DNA of 54,842 nt from a bacterium 1XD8-76 (lineage in GTDB: Bacteria > Bacillota > Clostridia > Lachnospirales > Lachnospiraceae), in the NCBI GenBank assembly GCA_003611955.1, contig RAZE01000024.1, forward strand, positions 1-54,842, written 5' to 3'. Every line of letters begins with the position of its first letter. The first letter of the stretch is position 1. Below, in pieces: positions 15,905 to 24,396 of the stretch. The translations under genes were made by a program, and so were the position numbers. The notes beneath the pieces were generated by a model. That model made no database searches, was not told the DNA's origin, and worked only from the letters and a program-made list of their open reading frames with translations.

Positions 15905-17605
15905 CTACAGCTGTTTGTCCATGCAGCCATCCATATAGTCCCACAAGATTTCCACTCTCTTCCCCGGATACACATAGATCCTGTCAATAAACGCCTCCAC
16001 CATCTCCTTTGTCAGTTCTTTTCCGCTCCTTAGATGCAAAATCGACCGGACCATGGCGGGCACCTTTTGGGCCAGAATATCTGCCTTTTTCACATCGTCT
16101 TCTATCTGAGCAAGCTGTCTGTCCAGATCCTGCTTTTTACCTTCCTGCTGCATTTTATAGGCAACGTATTCCTTTTGAGATATCTCTCCCACCTTATACT
16201 GCATGTACTTAAGCCCCTCTTTTTCTCTGAACATCTCCATACTTCTCAGGACTTTTTTACGCCGTTTTTCCATTTCCCTTCTCTTAACTGAAAGCTGCTT
16301 CTGCGCAAAATCAACATATTTCCTGGGCCTTTTCAAGTACATGGCAAACTGGACTCTGAATAACTGCATCAAAATATCCACCAATGGTTCTTTCAGGATA
16401 CGGTTTGTCTCCGGGCATATATCCACCCTCGTCTGCCTGCTGTTCAAACAAAAATAGCCATCAATCCTTCGCTTCCCTGCATCCTGATATGTTTTGATCT
16501 GGCTATTCCGTGTCATTTTCCTTCCGCAAACTCCGCAGTACAGCACCTCATCAAATATATCTTCGGAAATAGTACATCCCTTTGCCGGATGGTCACAAGC
16601 CCTGCTTCTGTCATGAATTTTCTGCATGATCTCTTTCGCCTGCCCAAACATCCGGACATCTATCAATGGTTCATGGGCATTTTCTTTTATGCACCACTCA
16701 CTTTCCGGCTTATGGAGGCGATTATTCTCATCTCTCGCCGTAATAGAAGTTTTCCCCTGCACAAGTTTACCTGTGTATGTCTCACTATTCACAATGCGTT
16801 CCACTGCCGATCTGCTCCAGCCCCTGTAGTGTTCTCCCTGCTTTTCAGAAAAAAAGACTTCCCCTGTCTGCCTGTATACGGTCGGAGAATTTATCCTTCT
16901 CCTGCTTAAATCATCAGCCACCGCACTGCAGCTTGCAGTCTGGATAAATCTCTCAAAAATATATCTCACGATATCCGCTGTCTTTTCATCCGGCTTAAGC
17001 TTCCGCACCTTTTTCTCATATTCTGCCAGGTATCCGTAAGGCGCCGGTCCGCCCACATATCCCCCGGCCTGCCGGCTTTGTCTTAAGCTCTGCTTCCTCT
17101 TGACAGATGCGTCTTTCGCATACATATCATTGATCAGATTCTTGATCTCCACAGCCATCTGTTTCTTCTCATTTCCATCCACACCCGTATCAAACCGATC
17201 AGAAACAGCTATAAACCTCACCCCGAGAAATGGAAATATCTTTTCAATATAATTGCCTGCCTCGAGATAATTCCTGCCAAACCTTGACAGATCTTTTACC
17301 ACGACACAGTTAATTTCACCAAGACGGATGTCCTGCATAAGCCGGCCAAACTCATCGCGCCTGAAATTGCTTCCCGTCTTTCCGAGATCAATATACCGGT
17401 CTATAATTTCTATCTGTTCCATTTGCTTTTCGTTGATATCCTCAATATATTTTTCAGCGATCTTCACCTGCATTTCCACTGATTCATTTTTCGCTTTATC
17501 CTGATCAGAAGAAAGCCTTGCATAGATTCCTGCCTTATAATGAGATACCTGCCGCTCTACATTTACTGCAGCACGCGCCGCTATCCTTTTGGAAACCCTC
17601 GCCAT
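15905..17605 (-). CDS. Large serine recombinase 2 (middle gene of the array)
   Basis: 566 residues. Nucleophile S32 lies in GIYARLS, followed by VVVKDLSRFGRNY and GVRFIAVSDRFD. The recombinase domain lies near 190-300, and the zinc ribbon has YCGVCG and a later C-x-C pair. A coiled coil around 430-500 and a final IDRIYVYPGKRVEILW block follow. The N-terminus is extended by about 20 basic residues (KRIAARAAVNVERQ) compared with its neighbours, and could be a DNA or partner contact. It starts two bases after the end of recombinase 3. Its divergence from the other two argues that this is a functional set, not a recent duplication. Confidence 0.93.
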   Translation of the reverse strand: MARVSKRIAARAAVNVERQVSHYKAGIYARLSSDQDKAKNESVEMQVKIAEKYIEDINEKQMEQIEIIDRYIDLGKTGSNFRRDEFGRLMQDIRLGEINCVVVKDLSRFGRNYLEAGNYIEKIFPFLGVRFIAVSDRFDTGVDGNEKKQMAVEIKNLINDMYAKDASVKRKQSLRQSRQAGGYVGGPAPYGYLAEYEKKVRKLKPDEKTADIVRYIFERFIQTASCSAVADDLSRRRINSPTVYRQTGEVFFSEKQGEHYRGWSRSAVERIVNSETYTGKLVQGKTSITARDENNRLHKPESEWCIKENAHEPLIDVRMFGQAKEIMQKIHDRSRACDHPAKGCTISEDIFDEVLYCGVCGRKMTRNSQIKTYQDAGKRRIDGYFCLNSRQTRVDICPETNRILKEPLVDILMQLFRVQFAMYLKRPRKYVDFAQKQLSVKRREMEKRRKKVLRSMEMFREKEGLKYMQYKVGEISQKEYVAYKMQQEGKKQDLDRQLAQIEDDVKKADILAQKVPAMVRSILHLRSGKELTKEMVEAFIDRIYVYPGKRVEILWDYMDGCMDKQL

Positions 17606-17607
17606 CG

Positions 17608-19290
17608 CTACGCCCTCCTTTCCGCCGTCCGGATACTTTCGTCTTCCTCCGATATCCTTCGGTTAAAGTCGGACATAGTTTTGAATTGATCTGTAAATCG
17701 AAATTCTATCTCAATCTTTCTGTCCTCATACACCCTGATCTGCCTAACCATGCTGCGCAACGTACACCGATCTACTTTTCTTAGCTCCGCGTATTCCCGA
17801 AAAAATTTCAGACGCCTCTCAGAAAGAACTCCTTTTTCGAGAATCTCCCTGATAAACTGATCCTGCCCCTTTATGGCTTTTTCCAGCTCCTCCTCTTTCT
17901 TGCTGAAGCTTTTATATAAATTCTCAAATTCTTCCTTGTCAATAATTCCCTTTTTCAGATCCCTGCACAAACCTGCACAGAGATCATGATATTTTTTTCT
18001 TTCTTTTTTTAATCGTTCTGCCTCCTTGTCATACGGAATGATCGTGTCATAATTCTTCTCGACCTTTTCCTCGGGTTCAAACTTTTCCCTTTTTGATAAA
18101 AAAGCATTGGCAAACCGTCTGATACTGCTTCCCGCGATCTCCTTCAATTCCCCTTCTTCTATGCTGTGCCTGCTGCACCCTTCCCCACGATTTTTCGTAG
18201 AACAGATATAGTAAACCTTCTCTGCCCCTTTATAGCAGGTGACGCGCCGCACCATCTGTTCTCCACAGTCAGCGCAGAACAGAAGCCCTGCAAAAAGACT
18301 GCTTTCTCCTGTTTTCGGACTTTTCCTCCCGTCCGTCTTTAACAACTGCTGTACAATCTCAAAATCGTCCTCCGAAATCAACGGTTTATGAGTATTTTCT
18401 ACCTTGACCCACTCCTCTTTCGGCTTTGCCCGTATCTTCTTCACTTTATAATTTACTTTCTCTGTTTTCCCCTGCAGCAAATGCCCAAGATATACCTCGT
18501 CCGTCAAAATTCTTTTCACTGTTGCACTGCTCCATAGGGAACTCCCTATGCCGGAAAATCCTCCATAGAAATGCATTCCCAGCGATATTTTATACTCCCT
18601 CGGGGACAATATACCCAGCTCATTCAGTTTTTCCGCTATCGCGGCTGTTGCCATACCTTCTATCTTCCACCTGTAAATCCTGCGCACAATTTCCGCCGCA
18701 TACTCATCCGGCTCAAGCCTGTTCCTGTCTTCCGCACTCTTTTTATAACCGTACACTGCAAAAGACGCTATGTATTCCCCGTTTCTTCGTTTTACTTCCA
18801 ACTGACTTTTTACTTTTGCAGATATATCTCTGCAGTACGAATCATTGATAAAATTTTTGACCGGGAGGAGAATTGATGTTTCGCTCATATCAGCCGAATC
18901 ACTGTCATAATGATCCGTCAGGGCAATAAAACGTACACCCAGCGCCGGAAAGATTTTCTGTATATATCTTCCCGCCTCGATATAATCACGCCCAAACCGT
19001 GACAGATCTTTTACGATCACACAGTTTACCCTGCCTGACTCAATATCAGCTAACATTCTTTTGAATTCCGGTCTCTCGAAATTGCTCCCCGAAAAGCCGT
19101 CGTCAACATAGATATCATACAATTCCATGTCCGACTGCTCCATAACGAAAGCTCTGATCAGTTCCCGCTGACTTCCGATACTGTTGCTTTCAGATTTGAC
19201 CATACCGGTTTTACCGGCTTTGCTATCTTTATCCTCATCATCCCGTGAAAGGCGCAGATACATGGCCGCCAGAAAATGTTTTTTCTTCAA
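17608..19290 (-). CDS. Large serine recombinase 3 (first gene of the array)
   Basis: 560 residues. S15 in AMYLRLS is the nucleophile. Further motifs are VIVKDLSRFGRDY, GVRFIALTDHYDS, and a zinc ribbon with FCADCG and YYICSTKNRGEGC. A long charged coiled coil at about 420-490 and the terminal QIRVYEDRKIEIEF motif are present. It heads an operon of three recombinases read on the minus strand. The segment DSKAGKTGMVKSESNSIGSQ is an insertion near the start seen in many Clostridia mobile-element integrases. The boundaries of the element it moves were not found. Confidence 0.93.
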   Translation of the reverse strand: MKKKHFLAAMYLRLSRDDEDKDSKAGKTGMVKSESNSIGSQRELIRAFVMEQSDMELYDIYVDDGFSGSNFERPEFKRMLADIESGRVNCVIVKDLSRFGRDYIEAGRYIQKIFPALGVRFIALTDHYDSDSADMSETSILLPVKNFINDSYCRDISAKVKSQLEVKRRNGEYIASFAVYGYKKSAEDRNRLEPDEYAAEIVRRIYRWKIEGMATAAIAEKLNELGILSPREYKISLGMHFYGGFSGIGSSLWSSATVKRILTDEVYLGHLLQGKTEKVNYKVKKIRAKPKEEWVKVENTHKPLISEDDFEIVQQLLKTDGRKSPKTGESSLFAGLLFCADCGEQMVRRVTCYKGAEKVYYICSTKNRGEGCSRHSIEEGELKEIAGSSIRRFANAFLSKREKFEPEEKVEKNYDTIIPYDKEAERLKKERKKYHDLCAGLCRDLKKGIIDKEEFENLYKSFSKKEEELEKAIKGQDQFIREILEKGVLSERRLKFFREYAELRKVDRCTLRSMVRQIRVYEDRKIEIEFRFTDQFKTMSDFNRRISEEDESIRTAERRA

Positions 19291-19316
19291 TTATATTACT
19301 CCTGACTTATTTTAGA

Positions 19317-19574
19317 TTAAACAAGTCTTTTCAAATACCCTTCCATTCTGTCATCCAATGTCGGTCCTTCCTTTTGGAACCGGACTTTTACAATATAATT
19401 TCCGAATCTGTTTATATAGATGTTGTTTGTCTGCCCGGCAAAAGACGTCAGCCTTCCAGCAACTGATTTTTTTGTATCAATCACAATATCCCTTAAATCT
19501 GTCAGCTCATTTATGTCCACTTCCCTGATATCCACTGCTTCCATCTCTTCCAATTTCTCCCTCGTCAGATGCAT
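19317..19574 (-). CDS. Small mobile-element-associated protein (DUF6870-like)
   Basis: An 85-residue protein 26 bp upstream of the recombinase array. It has the pattern LTREKLEEMEAVDIREVDINEL, followed by LRDIVIDTK, a KVRF strand and a final TLDDRMEGYL helix. I recall similar small proteins, annotated DUF6870, beside Clostridia mobile elements; that link is from memory. The ATG has GAGGAG eight bases ahead. No enzymatic motif is visible. It could be a recombination directionality factor or a regulator for the recombinases, but nothing in the sequence proves either. Confidence 0.55.
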   Translation of the reverse strand: MHLTREKLEEMEAVDIREVDINELTDLRDIVIDTKKSVAGRLTSFAGQTNNIYINRFGNYIVKVRFQKEGPTLDDRMEGYLKRLV

Positions 19575-19660
19575 TGCCCACTCCTCAAAGCACTTTCTAT
19601 ATTTTATTTTTCACCCGGTATGTCCTATCACAAAAACAGCCGGGGGATGAAAAATTTTAT

Positions 19661-19760
19661 AACCGTGCTCTTCCCGAAAGAAAGATCTGTGAATTCCGCA
19701 ATTTAATCCGTTACCGTAAAAGCGTTATCCGTGACATCACAAAAAAGCAGGGGCTAAAAA
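19661..19760 (+). pseudogene. IS110-family transposase fragment
   Basis: About 33 codons on the plus strand read RALPERKICEFRNLIRYRKS and continue VIRDITKKQ. This matches the IS110/IS1111 pattern in which a proline is followed by an LR-L-RYRK helix and a K-x-R linker. The flanking codons on either side do not continue the family, so only a scrap remains. It lies exactly between the recombinase block and the AT-rich glycan locus, marking a scarred junction. Confidence 0.6.
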
Positions 19761-19835
19761 AGCTGTCGCTGCCCTTGCCGGGAAACTTTACGTATGCCAA
19801 GCAATATCAGTCTAACCATATTTATCAGATGCATA

Positions 19836-21416
19836 TTAAAACTCATAATATTTAGCTTTTAATATTGTCACCTTTTCTTCCATTTGAACATGTTGTTCGT
19901 CCCCATTTAAGTCCATATATTTATTCCAATTGGCATCTTGATCAAAAAAGCCCTTTTCCAGCGATAAAAAATCCAATTGTTTTCCTTTATTTATTGTCTT
20001 AAGATATGCTCTGTATCCATACCCAATAAAAAGCAGTTCATTTTCATCCCTCTCGATAATTATACCTGCTGCAGGAATGAATTCATTTTCCTCATCAATC
20101 TGATGATAAAATTCTATCAAAATCTGATATTTACCTAATTTCAGATGTTTTGACATACGAATTGCATCCTGAGAAAAACCAGTCATTTTATCCGTTCCAT
20201 AACATTCCAAAATAACCGGCATCATATTCCTCAGCAATTTATAACTTTGAGACAAATATTCTTTTACCATTTCACATGACACATTTTTATCAGCTGAATT
20301 CGTATGCAAAATTTGTGTGATAAACGATTTATTCTCGCCAATGCTTTCTGCACCAAAGGGAGAGTAACAAAGTGTATTATATTTTCCCACAGCCACATAC
20401 AAATTGGCAACTGACCATTTATCTCTTCTCGTTTCCGCTATAAAAAGAGGATTGTCATTCCTTGCATATAAACCGGCAAACCTGTCAAATTCAAATGCAT
20501 AGATATCAGGTGCTATAAAGTCCAGACAAGGTGCTCCACCTTTCCAGACATCAATCATTTCCGGCACCGGACCTCCACATGGATAAAAACCGGGCCTCTC
20601 ATAATCAGACTCTTTCAGCCAAACATTAGTGAACATGGGCAGTGCATAGCTCTCCTTTGCATATGTCACTAACTCATTGATATACCTCGCATAGTTCCAG
20701 CACATAAATATTTCGTCCGCTCGATCTCCAAACACTCCTTTCCAGGATCTATCGGAAGTATGCTCTAAATGCTTTAATAACTGCATAAAGGAATCACTTT
20801 TTGTTTCCTTCAAATACTCCAATAATTCCGTCGGAACATTTTTCTCAAACGCTTCCGCCGCCGGAGATGAAAAATCTCGGACAGCATCTAAAATCCCCAC
20901 CTCATTTTCTACTTGTACAGCTATCACTGTCTGTTTTTTTTCGTCCGACTTTTTAATATATTCTATTAACCTTTTAAAACTTTTTATCTCTGTCTGTAAA
21001 ATATCACTTCCAAACATACTAAGTATTCTGGATTTTATCCCATATTCATTTTCTGTTCTCGGAAATCTTATCAAGTCTGTCTTTATCCACGCCGGCACAT
21101 ATGTAGAAAGGCCATTCTTCCAACTCCCAAACCACAACAACACCAATTTTTTATTATGTTCTCGTGCACTATCAATCAATTTCTCTAAAAGTGTAAAGTC
21201 AAAATAGTTTTCTTGTGGCTCTATAGATTCCCATGATACCGGAACTAAAACAGCATTACAATTTAATTCATCCAGCTTTTTCCATACATTCTTCATATAA
21301 TCATCCGATGTGCCTGCGGAATTATGTGTTTCAGCCGCAAACAAAATAACAGGCTGATCATTTACTGTAAAGAAATGTCCGTTATTCTTTTTTACAATGC
21401 CTGAAAAACTTTTCAT
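19836..21416 (-). CDS. GH35-like beta-galactosidase with DUF5597-type layout
   Basis: A 526-residue cytoplasmic glycoside hydrolase; no signal peptide. The TIM-barrel has the opening AAETHNS, LVPVSWESIEPQE, acid/base E172 in AVQVENEVG and nucleophile E328 in FIAETRR, as in the GH35/GH42-like enzymes that carry a DUF5597 C-terminal domain. The last 150 residues are beta-rich. An alternative TTG start lies four codons upstream nearer AAAGGG. It is last in an apparent operon with the LacI regulator and the ABC transporter, so it probably removes galactose from imported oligosaccharides. Exact linkage preference cannot be read from sequence. Confidence 0.82.
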   Translation of the reverse strand: MKSFSGIVKKNNGHFFTVNDQPVILFAAETHNSAGTSDDYMKNVWKKLDELNCNAVLVPVSWESIEPQENYFDFTLLEKLIDSAREHNKKLVLLWFGSWKNGLSTYVPAWIKTDLIRFPRTENEYGIKSRILSMFGSDILQTEIKSFKRLIEYIKKSDEKKQTVIAVQVENEVGILDAVRDFSSPAAEAFEKNVPTELLEYLKETKSDSFMQLLKHLEHTSDRSWKGVFGDRADEIFMCWNYARYINELVTYAKESYALPMFTNVWLKESDYERPGFYPCGGPVPEMIDVWKGGAPCLDFIAPDIYAFEFDRFAGLYARNDNPLFIAETRRDKWSVANLYVAVGKYNTLCYSPFGAESIGENKSFITQILHTNSADKNVSCEMVKEYLSQSYKLLRNMMPVILECYGTDKMTGFSQDAIRMSKHLKLGKYQILIEFYHQIDEENEFIPAAGIIIERDENELLFIGYGYRAYLKTINKGKQLDFLSLEKGFFDQDANWNKYMDLNGDEQHVQMEEKVTILKAKYYEF

Positions 21417-21508
21417 ACTATTAAACAAGCCCTTTCTGAAGCCTGCAAACCTTGAACCGCAGGCGCAATATCTGCAATGCGAATAAATTTGTGTTTACTG
21501 TTCGTAAC

Positions 21509-22522
21509 TTATCGCTTTGTAGTTCCTCTGATAATCAAATCTGTTGGTATTGCAATTTTTGTATTTGAATCCATATCATCTATATTTTTTATCGTATCAA
21601 CGATTGCCCTCGCATATGCCTTATAATTGCTCGCAATTGTCGTAATTCCTGGATATACAAATCTCGATATATCCAGATTATCGTATCCTGTAATTGCAAT
21701 ATCTTCCGGCACTTTCAAATTATTTTTATTTGCTTCACTTAATACACCTATTGCCACCAGATCATTTATACATATAATTGCCTGCGGCAGTTTATTAGAT
21801 TTTAGCATTTTCTGCATCGCTATGTTGCCGCCTTCAACAGAATAATCACTATCAATAATCTCTCTGCGTATATTTATGCCAAAATCATCCGCGTTCTCCA
21901 GTATCTCTTCCCGTCGTTTTTCAGTTGTCCTAACATTAAAATATCCACCTAACAGTGCAACATCTTTATATCCTAAACTCGCCAAATGTTCCAAAAGCTT
22001 TTTTGTACTGCTCCTCTGCTCCTGAAATATTTGTATGCATTCTAGCCCTGGAACATCAACCCCTGCGATAATCGGTATTTCTTTACTAATTGTTTCGAGC
22101 TCCTGGATATACTTTTTAGCGCTTTCCATATCGTCAAGGCGTCCCCCCATAAAAACAATCGCTCTGACATTAGTCGATATAAGAGTATTTAAAATACTGC
22201 TCTCATGCCGCTTATCTGACTCAGAATTACATAATATCAGCGTATATCCCTCTTCTCTGGCAATAAGCTCCGTCTCATAAAAAATCTGGGCATAAAACGG
22301 ACTGTTAATATGCGGTACAATAAATCCTACTGTACTGGACTTACTTGACTGCAATGCTTTGGCAATCATATTAGGCTTATAATTATATTCCTCGATTAGT
22401 TCCAGTACTTTTTTCTTTTTCTCACTATTTACTTTCCCAGTGTTATTGATTATTCTCGAAACTGTAGCTATCGAAACATTCGCTAATTTTGCTATTTCAA
22501 CAATTGTTATCTTCTCACTCAT
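21509..22522 (-). CDS. LacI-family transcriptional regulator
   Basis: 337 residues. The N-terminal HTH (ITIVEIAKLANVSIATVSRIINNTGKV, residues 5-31) and hinge helix (IAKALQSSKSSTVGFIVP) are typical. A periplasmic-binding-like ligand domain follows, with DLVAIGVLSEAN and ITGYDNLDISRFVYPGITTI near the end. It lies between the permease genes and the GH35-like gene, in the same direction. Its most likely operator is the TGTAAACGTTTTCT site at 25806-25819 in the transporter promoter. The sensed sugar is probably a galacto- or arabino-oligosaccharide product, inferred from context. Confidence 0.92.
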   Translation of the reverse strand: MSEKITIVEIAKLANVSIATVSRIINNTGKVNSEKKKKVLELIEEYNYKPNMIAKALQSSKSSTVGFIVPHINSPFYAQIFYETELIAREEGYTLILCNSESDKRHESSILNTLISTNVRAIVFMGGRLDDMESAKKYIQELETISKEIPIIAGVDVPGLECIQIFQEQRSSTKKLLEHLASLGYKDVALLGGYFNVRTTEKRREEILENADDFGINIRREIIDSDYSVEGGNIAMQKMLKSNKLPQAIICINDLVAIGVLSEANKNNLKVPEDIAITGYDNLDISRFVYPGITTIASNYKAYARAIVDTIKNIDDMDSNTKIAIPTDLIIRGTTKR

Positions 22523-22573
22523 TAAAACTTTCTTTCAGAATGTTTCACATTAAATTGCAGCATTCTGAATCTC

Positions 22574-23416
22574 CTATCCTTTTAATCCGCTGTCAACTAT
22601 TCCTTTGATAAAATATTTTTGGAAACAACAATATAATATCATAATCGGCAATACCGTCAATAATGACATCGCCATAACTGGTCCCTGATCCAGAGCATCC
22701 TTATAACCACTGATTGATTTACTCAAAAATACCAGTCCCACTGACAACGTGTACTTTTTCTGATCATTCAAAAATATGGCAGGACCAAAATAGTCATTCC
22801 ATGTCCACACAAACATAAATATTGCAACCACAAACAAAACAGCTGTGCAATTGGGCAATACAATCCTAAATAAAATATTTAATTCACTGCATCCATCTAT
22901 TCTTGCTGATTCTTCAATTTCCCGCGGAAATGTTTTAAAAAACTGATGAAGCAAAAAAATACTAAATCCACTTCCTGCTAATATATTAGGCAAAACTAAT
23001 GGAACAATCGTATTTACAAGTTTTAATTTCACATATATATTATACAAAGGTATTATCGTGACAAAATACGGTATCATCATAGTAGACATCAAAATGGTAA
23101 ACCACAGTTTTTTTAAAGGAGCATCATACTTTGCAAATCCATAAGCTACCAATGTAGTACTCACCAGTGTCCCCAAAATATTTAATGATGTAATAATGCA
23201 GCTGTTTTTCAGGTATATAAAAAAATCTGTGTTTTCAAAAATATATTGAAAAGACCGCGATGTTGCCGGTGAGGGAATAAACTCCGGAGGATATTTTACT
23301 ATCTGCTCCGTTCCCATTAAAGATGTTGAAATCATCCAGAAAAACGGTAATATAAATACAACCCCCATTACCACACATATGATAAGCCAGACTGCAAATT
23401 TGCTCTTCTTAAACAT
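22574..23416 (-). CDS. Carbohydrate ABC transporter permease, MalG type (CUT1)
   Basis: About 280 residues with six transmembrane segments. The EAA loop that contacts the ATPase is EIEESARIDGCSELNILFRIVLPN near residues 165-190. The opening FVLPFFWMISTSLMG and the end KYFIKGIVDSGLKG are typical of MalG-like subunits. Several ATGs lie in the first nine codons of the longer frame (from 23440). The ATG at 23416 is chosen because AGGGGG lies nine bases upstream. It partners the MalF-type permease next to it. No ATPase gene is in the locus. Confidence 0.9.
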   Translation of the reverse strand: MFKKSKFAVWLIICVVMGVVFILPFFWMISTSLMGTEQIVKYPPEFIPSPATSRSFQYIFENTDFFIYLKNSCIITSLNILGTLVSTTLVAYGFAKYDAPLKKLWFTILMSTMMIPYFVTIIPLYNIYVKLKLVNTIVPLVLPNILAGSGFSIFLLHQFFKTFPREIEESARIDGCSELNILFRIVLPNCTAVLFVVAIFMFVWTWNDYFGPAIFLNDQKKYTLSVGLVFLSKSISGYKDALDQGPVMAMSLLTVLPIMILYCCFQKYFIKGIVDSGLKG

Positions 23417-23429
23417 AAGCCTCATCCCC

Positions 23430-24308
23430 CTAATCTTCATAATTCATCAGCTTTTGTAATGATTTCAGTACAACCATACTGATAAACAGAATAATCAGAT
23501 ACATAATCCATGCCAGGGAAGCCGCATAACCGAATCTGCCGAAGCTGAAACCGCTGTCATAAATATACATTCCATACATATATGTTTTTTTGAACGGTCC
23601 TCCCCCTGTCATAATCAATGGCTGCACAAATATCTGAAAAGCATTGATAATTCCCATAACCAAATTAAAGACAAAAACATTCGAAATTAAGGGAAGTGTT
23701 ATTTTGAAAAAGCACTTTGCACTACTCGCCCCATCAATTTTAGCCGCCTCATAATAGGAGGTTGGAATCTGTTTAATGCCTGCCAGAAAAATCAGCATCT
23801 GCTGTCCGCAAAATATAAGGTTTGCTATAGCAAGTGCTATCATCGCCCACTTTGAGTCAGTCAGCCAATTGGGCCCATTTATATGAAAAATTGATAAAAG
23901 ATAATTGATCAGTCCGCCCTCGCCTCGCAACAAAAGTTTTATAACCGTATAAACTGCTGCTCCTGCTGCTATAGACGGAAAAAAGAAAACGATCTGAAAA
24001 AAATTACTTGCCTTAGATTCTCTAGACAGTAAAAACGCTATAAGCAGAGCTAAAACAAGGCTCGACGGCACTGCTATAATCGCATACACAAAAGAGTTTA
24101 TAAGACTTTTTCTAAACAAATCATCCTGAAACAAAATATCTGTATAATTTCTGATACCAATAAACTCCGGTGCCGAAAGCCCATTATACTGTGTAAACGA
24201 CAAATATATAGAATACGCTAACGGTATAAAAGTCAGTAAAAAAAATCCTATCAGCCACGGCGAAATAAACATATAGAAATATTTTGTCTGCTTTTTACTC
24301 TGCTTCAT
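23430..24308 (-). CDS. Sugar ABC transporter permease, MalF type (CUT1)
   Basis: 292 residues and six hydrophobic spans, beginning YFYMFISPWLIGFFLLTFIP. The EAA motif reads YYEAAKIDGASSAKCFFKITLPLI around residues 185-208. It forms the membrane channel with the MalG-type subunit; the two genes are adjacent and probably translationally coupled. It is separated from the binding-protein gene by 88 bp containing a strong hairpin, which would lower its expression relative to the binding protein. Confidence 0.92.
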   Translation of the reverse strand: MKQSKKQTKYFYMFISPWLIGFFLLTFIPLAYSIYLSFTQYNGLSAPEFIGIRNYTDILFQDDLFRKSLINSFVYAIIAVPSSLVLALLIAFLLSRESKASNFFQIVFFFPSIAAGAAVYTVIKLLLRGEGGLINYLLSIFHINGPNWLTDSKWAMIALAIANLIFCGQQMLIFLAGIKQIPTSYYEAAKIDGASSAKCFFKITLPLISNVFVFNLVMGIINAFQIFVQPLIMTGGGPFKKTYMYGMYIYDSGFSFGRFGYAASLAWIMYLIILFISMVVLKSLQKLMNYED

Positions 24309-24351
24309 ATTTTTCCTTTCCTGCCGAATAAATACTTATTGTTTCTCCAAA

Positions 24352-24382
24352 ATTCCGGTACCCTTTAACAGAGTACCGGAAT
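24352..24382 (-). terminator. Intercistronic hairpin after the binding-protein gene
   Basis: ATTCCGGTAC (24352-24361) and GTACCGGAAT (24373-24382) form a perfect 10-bp stem with an 11-nt loop. On the minus strand it follows the binding-protein stop by 14 bp and is followed by TTTTGG. It is probably a partial terminator or 3'-end protector that keeps binding protein in excess over permeases. Confidence 0.7.
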
Positions 24383-24396
24383 CACAAAACTGCTCT

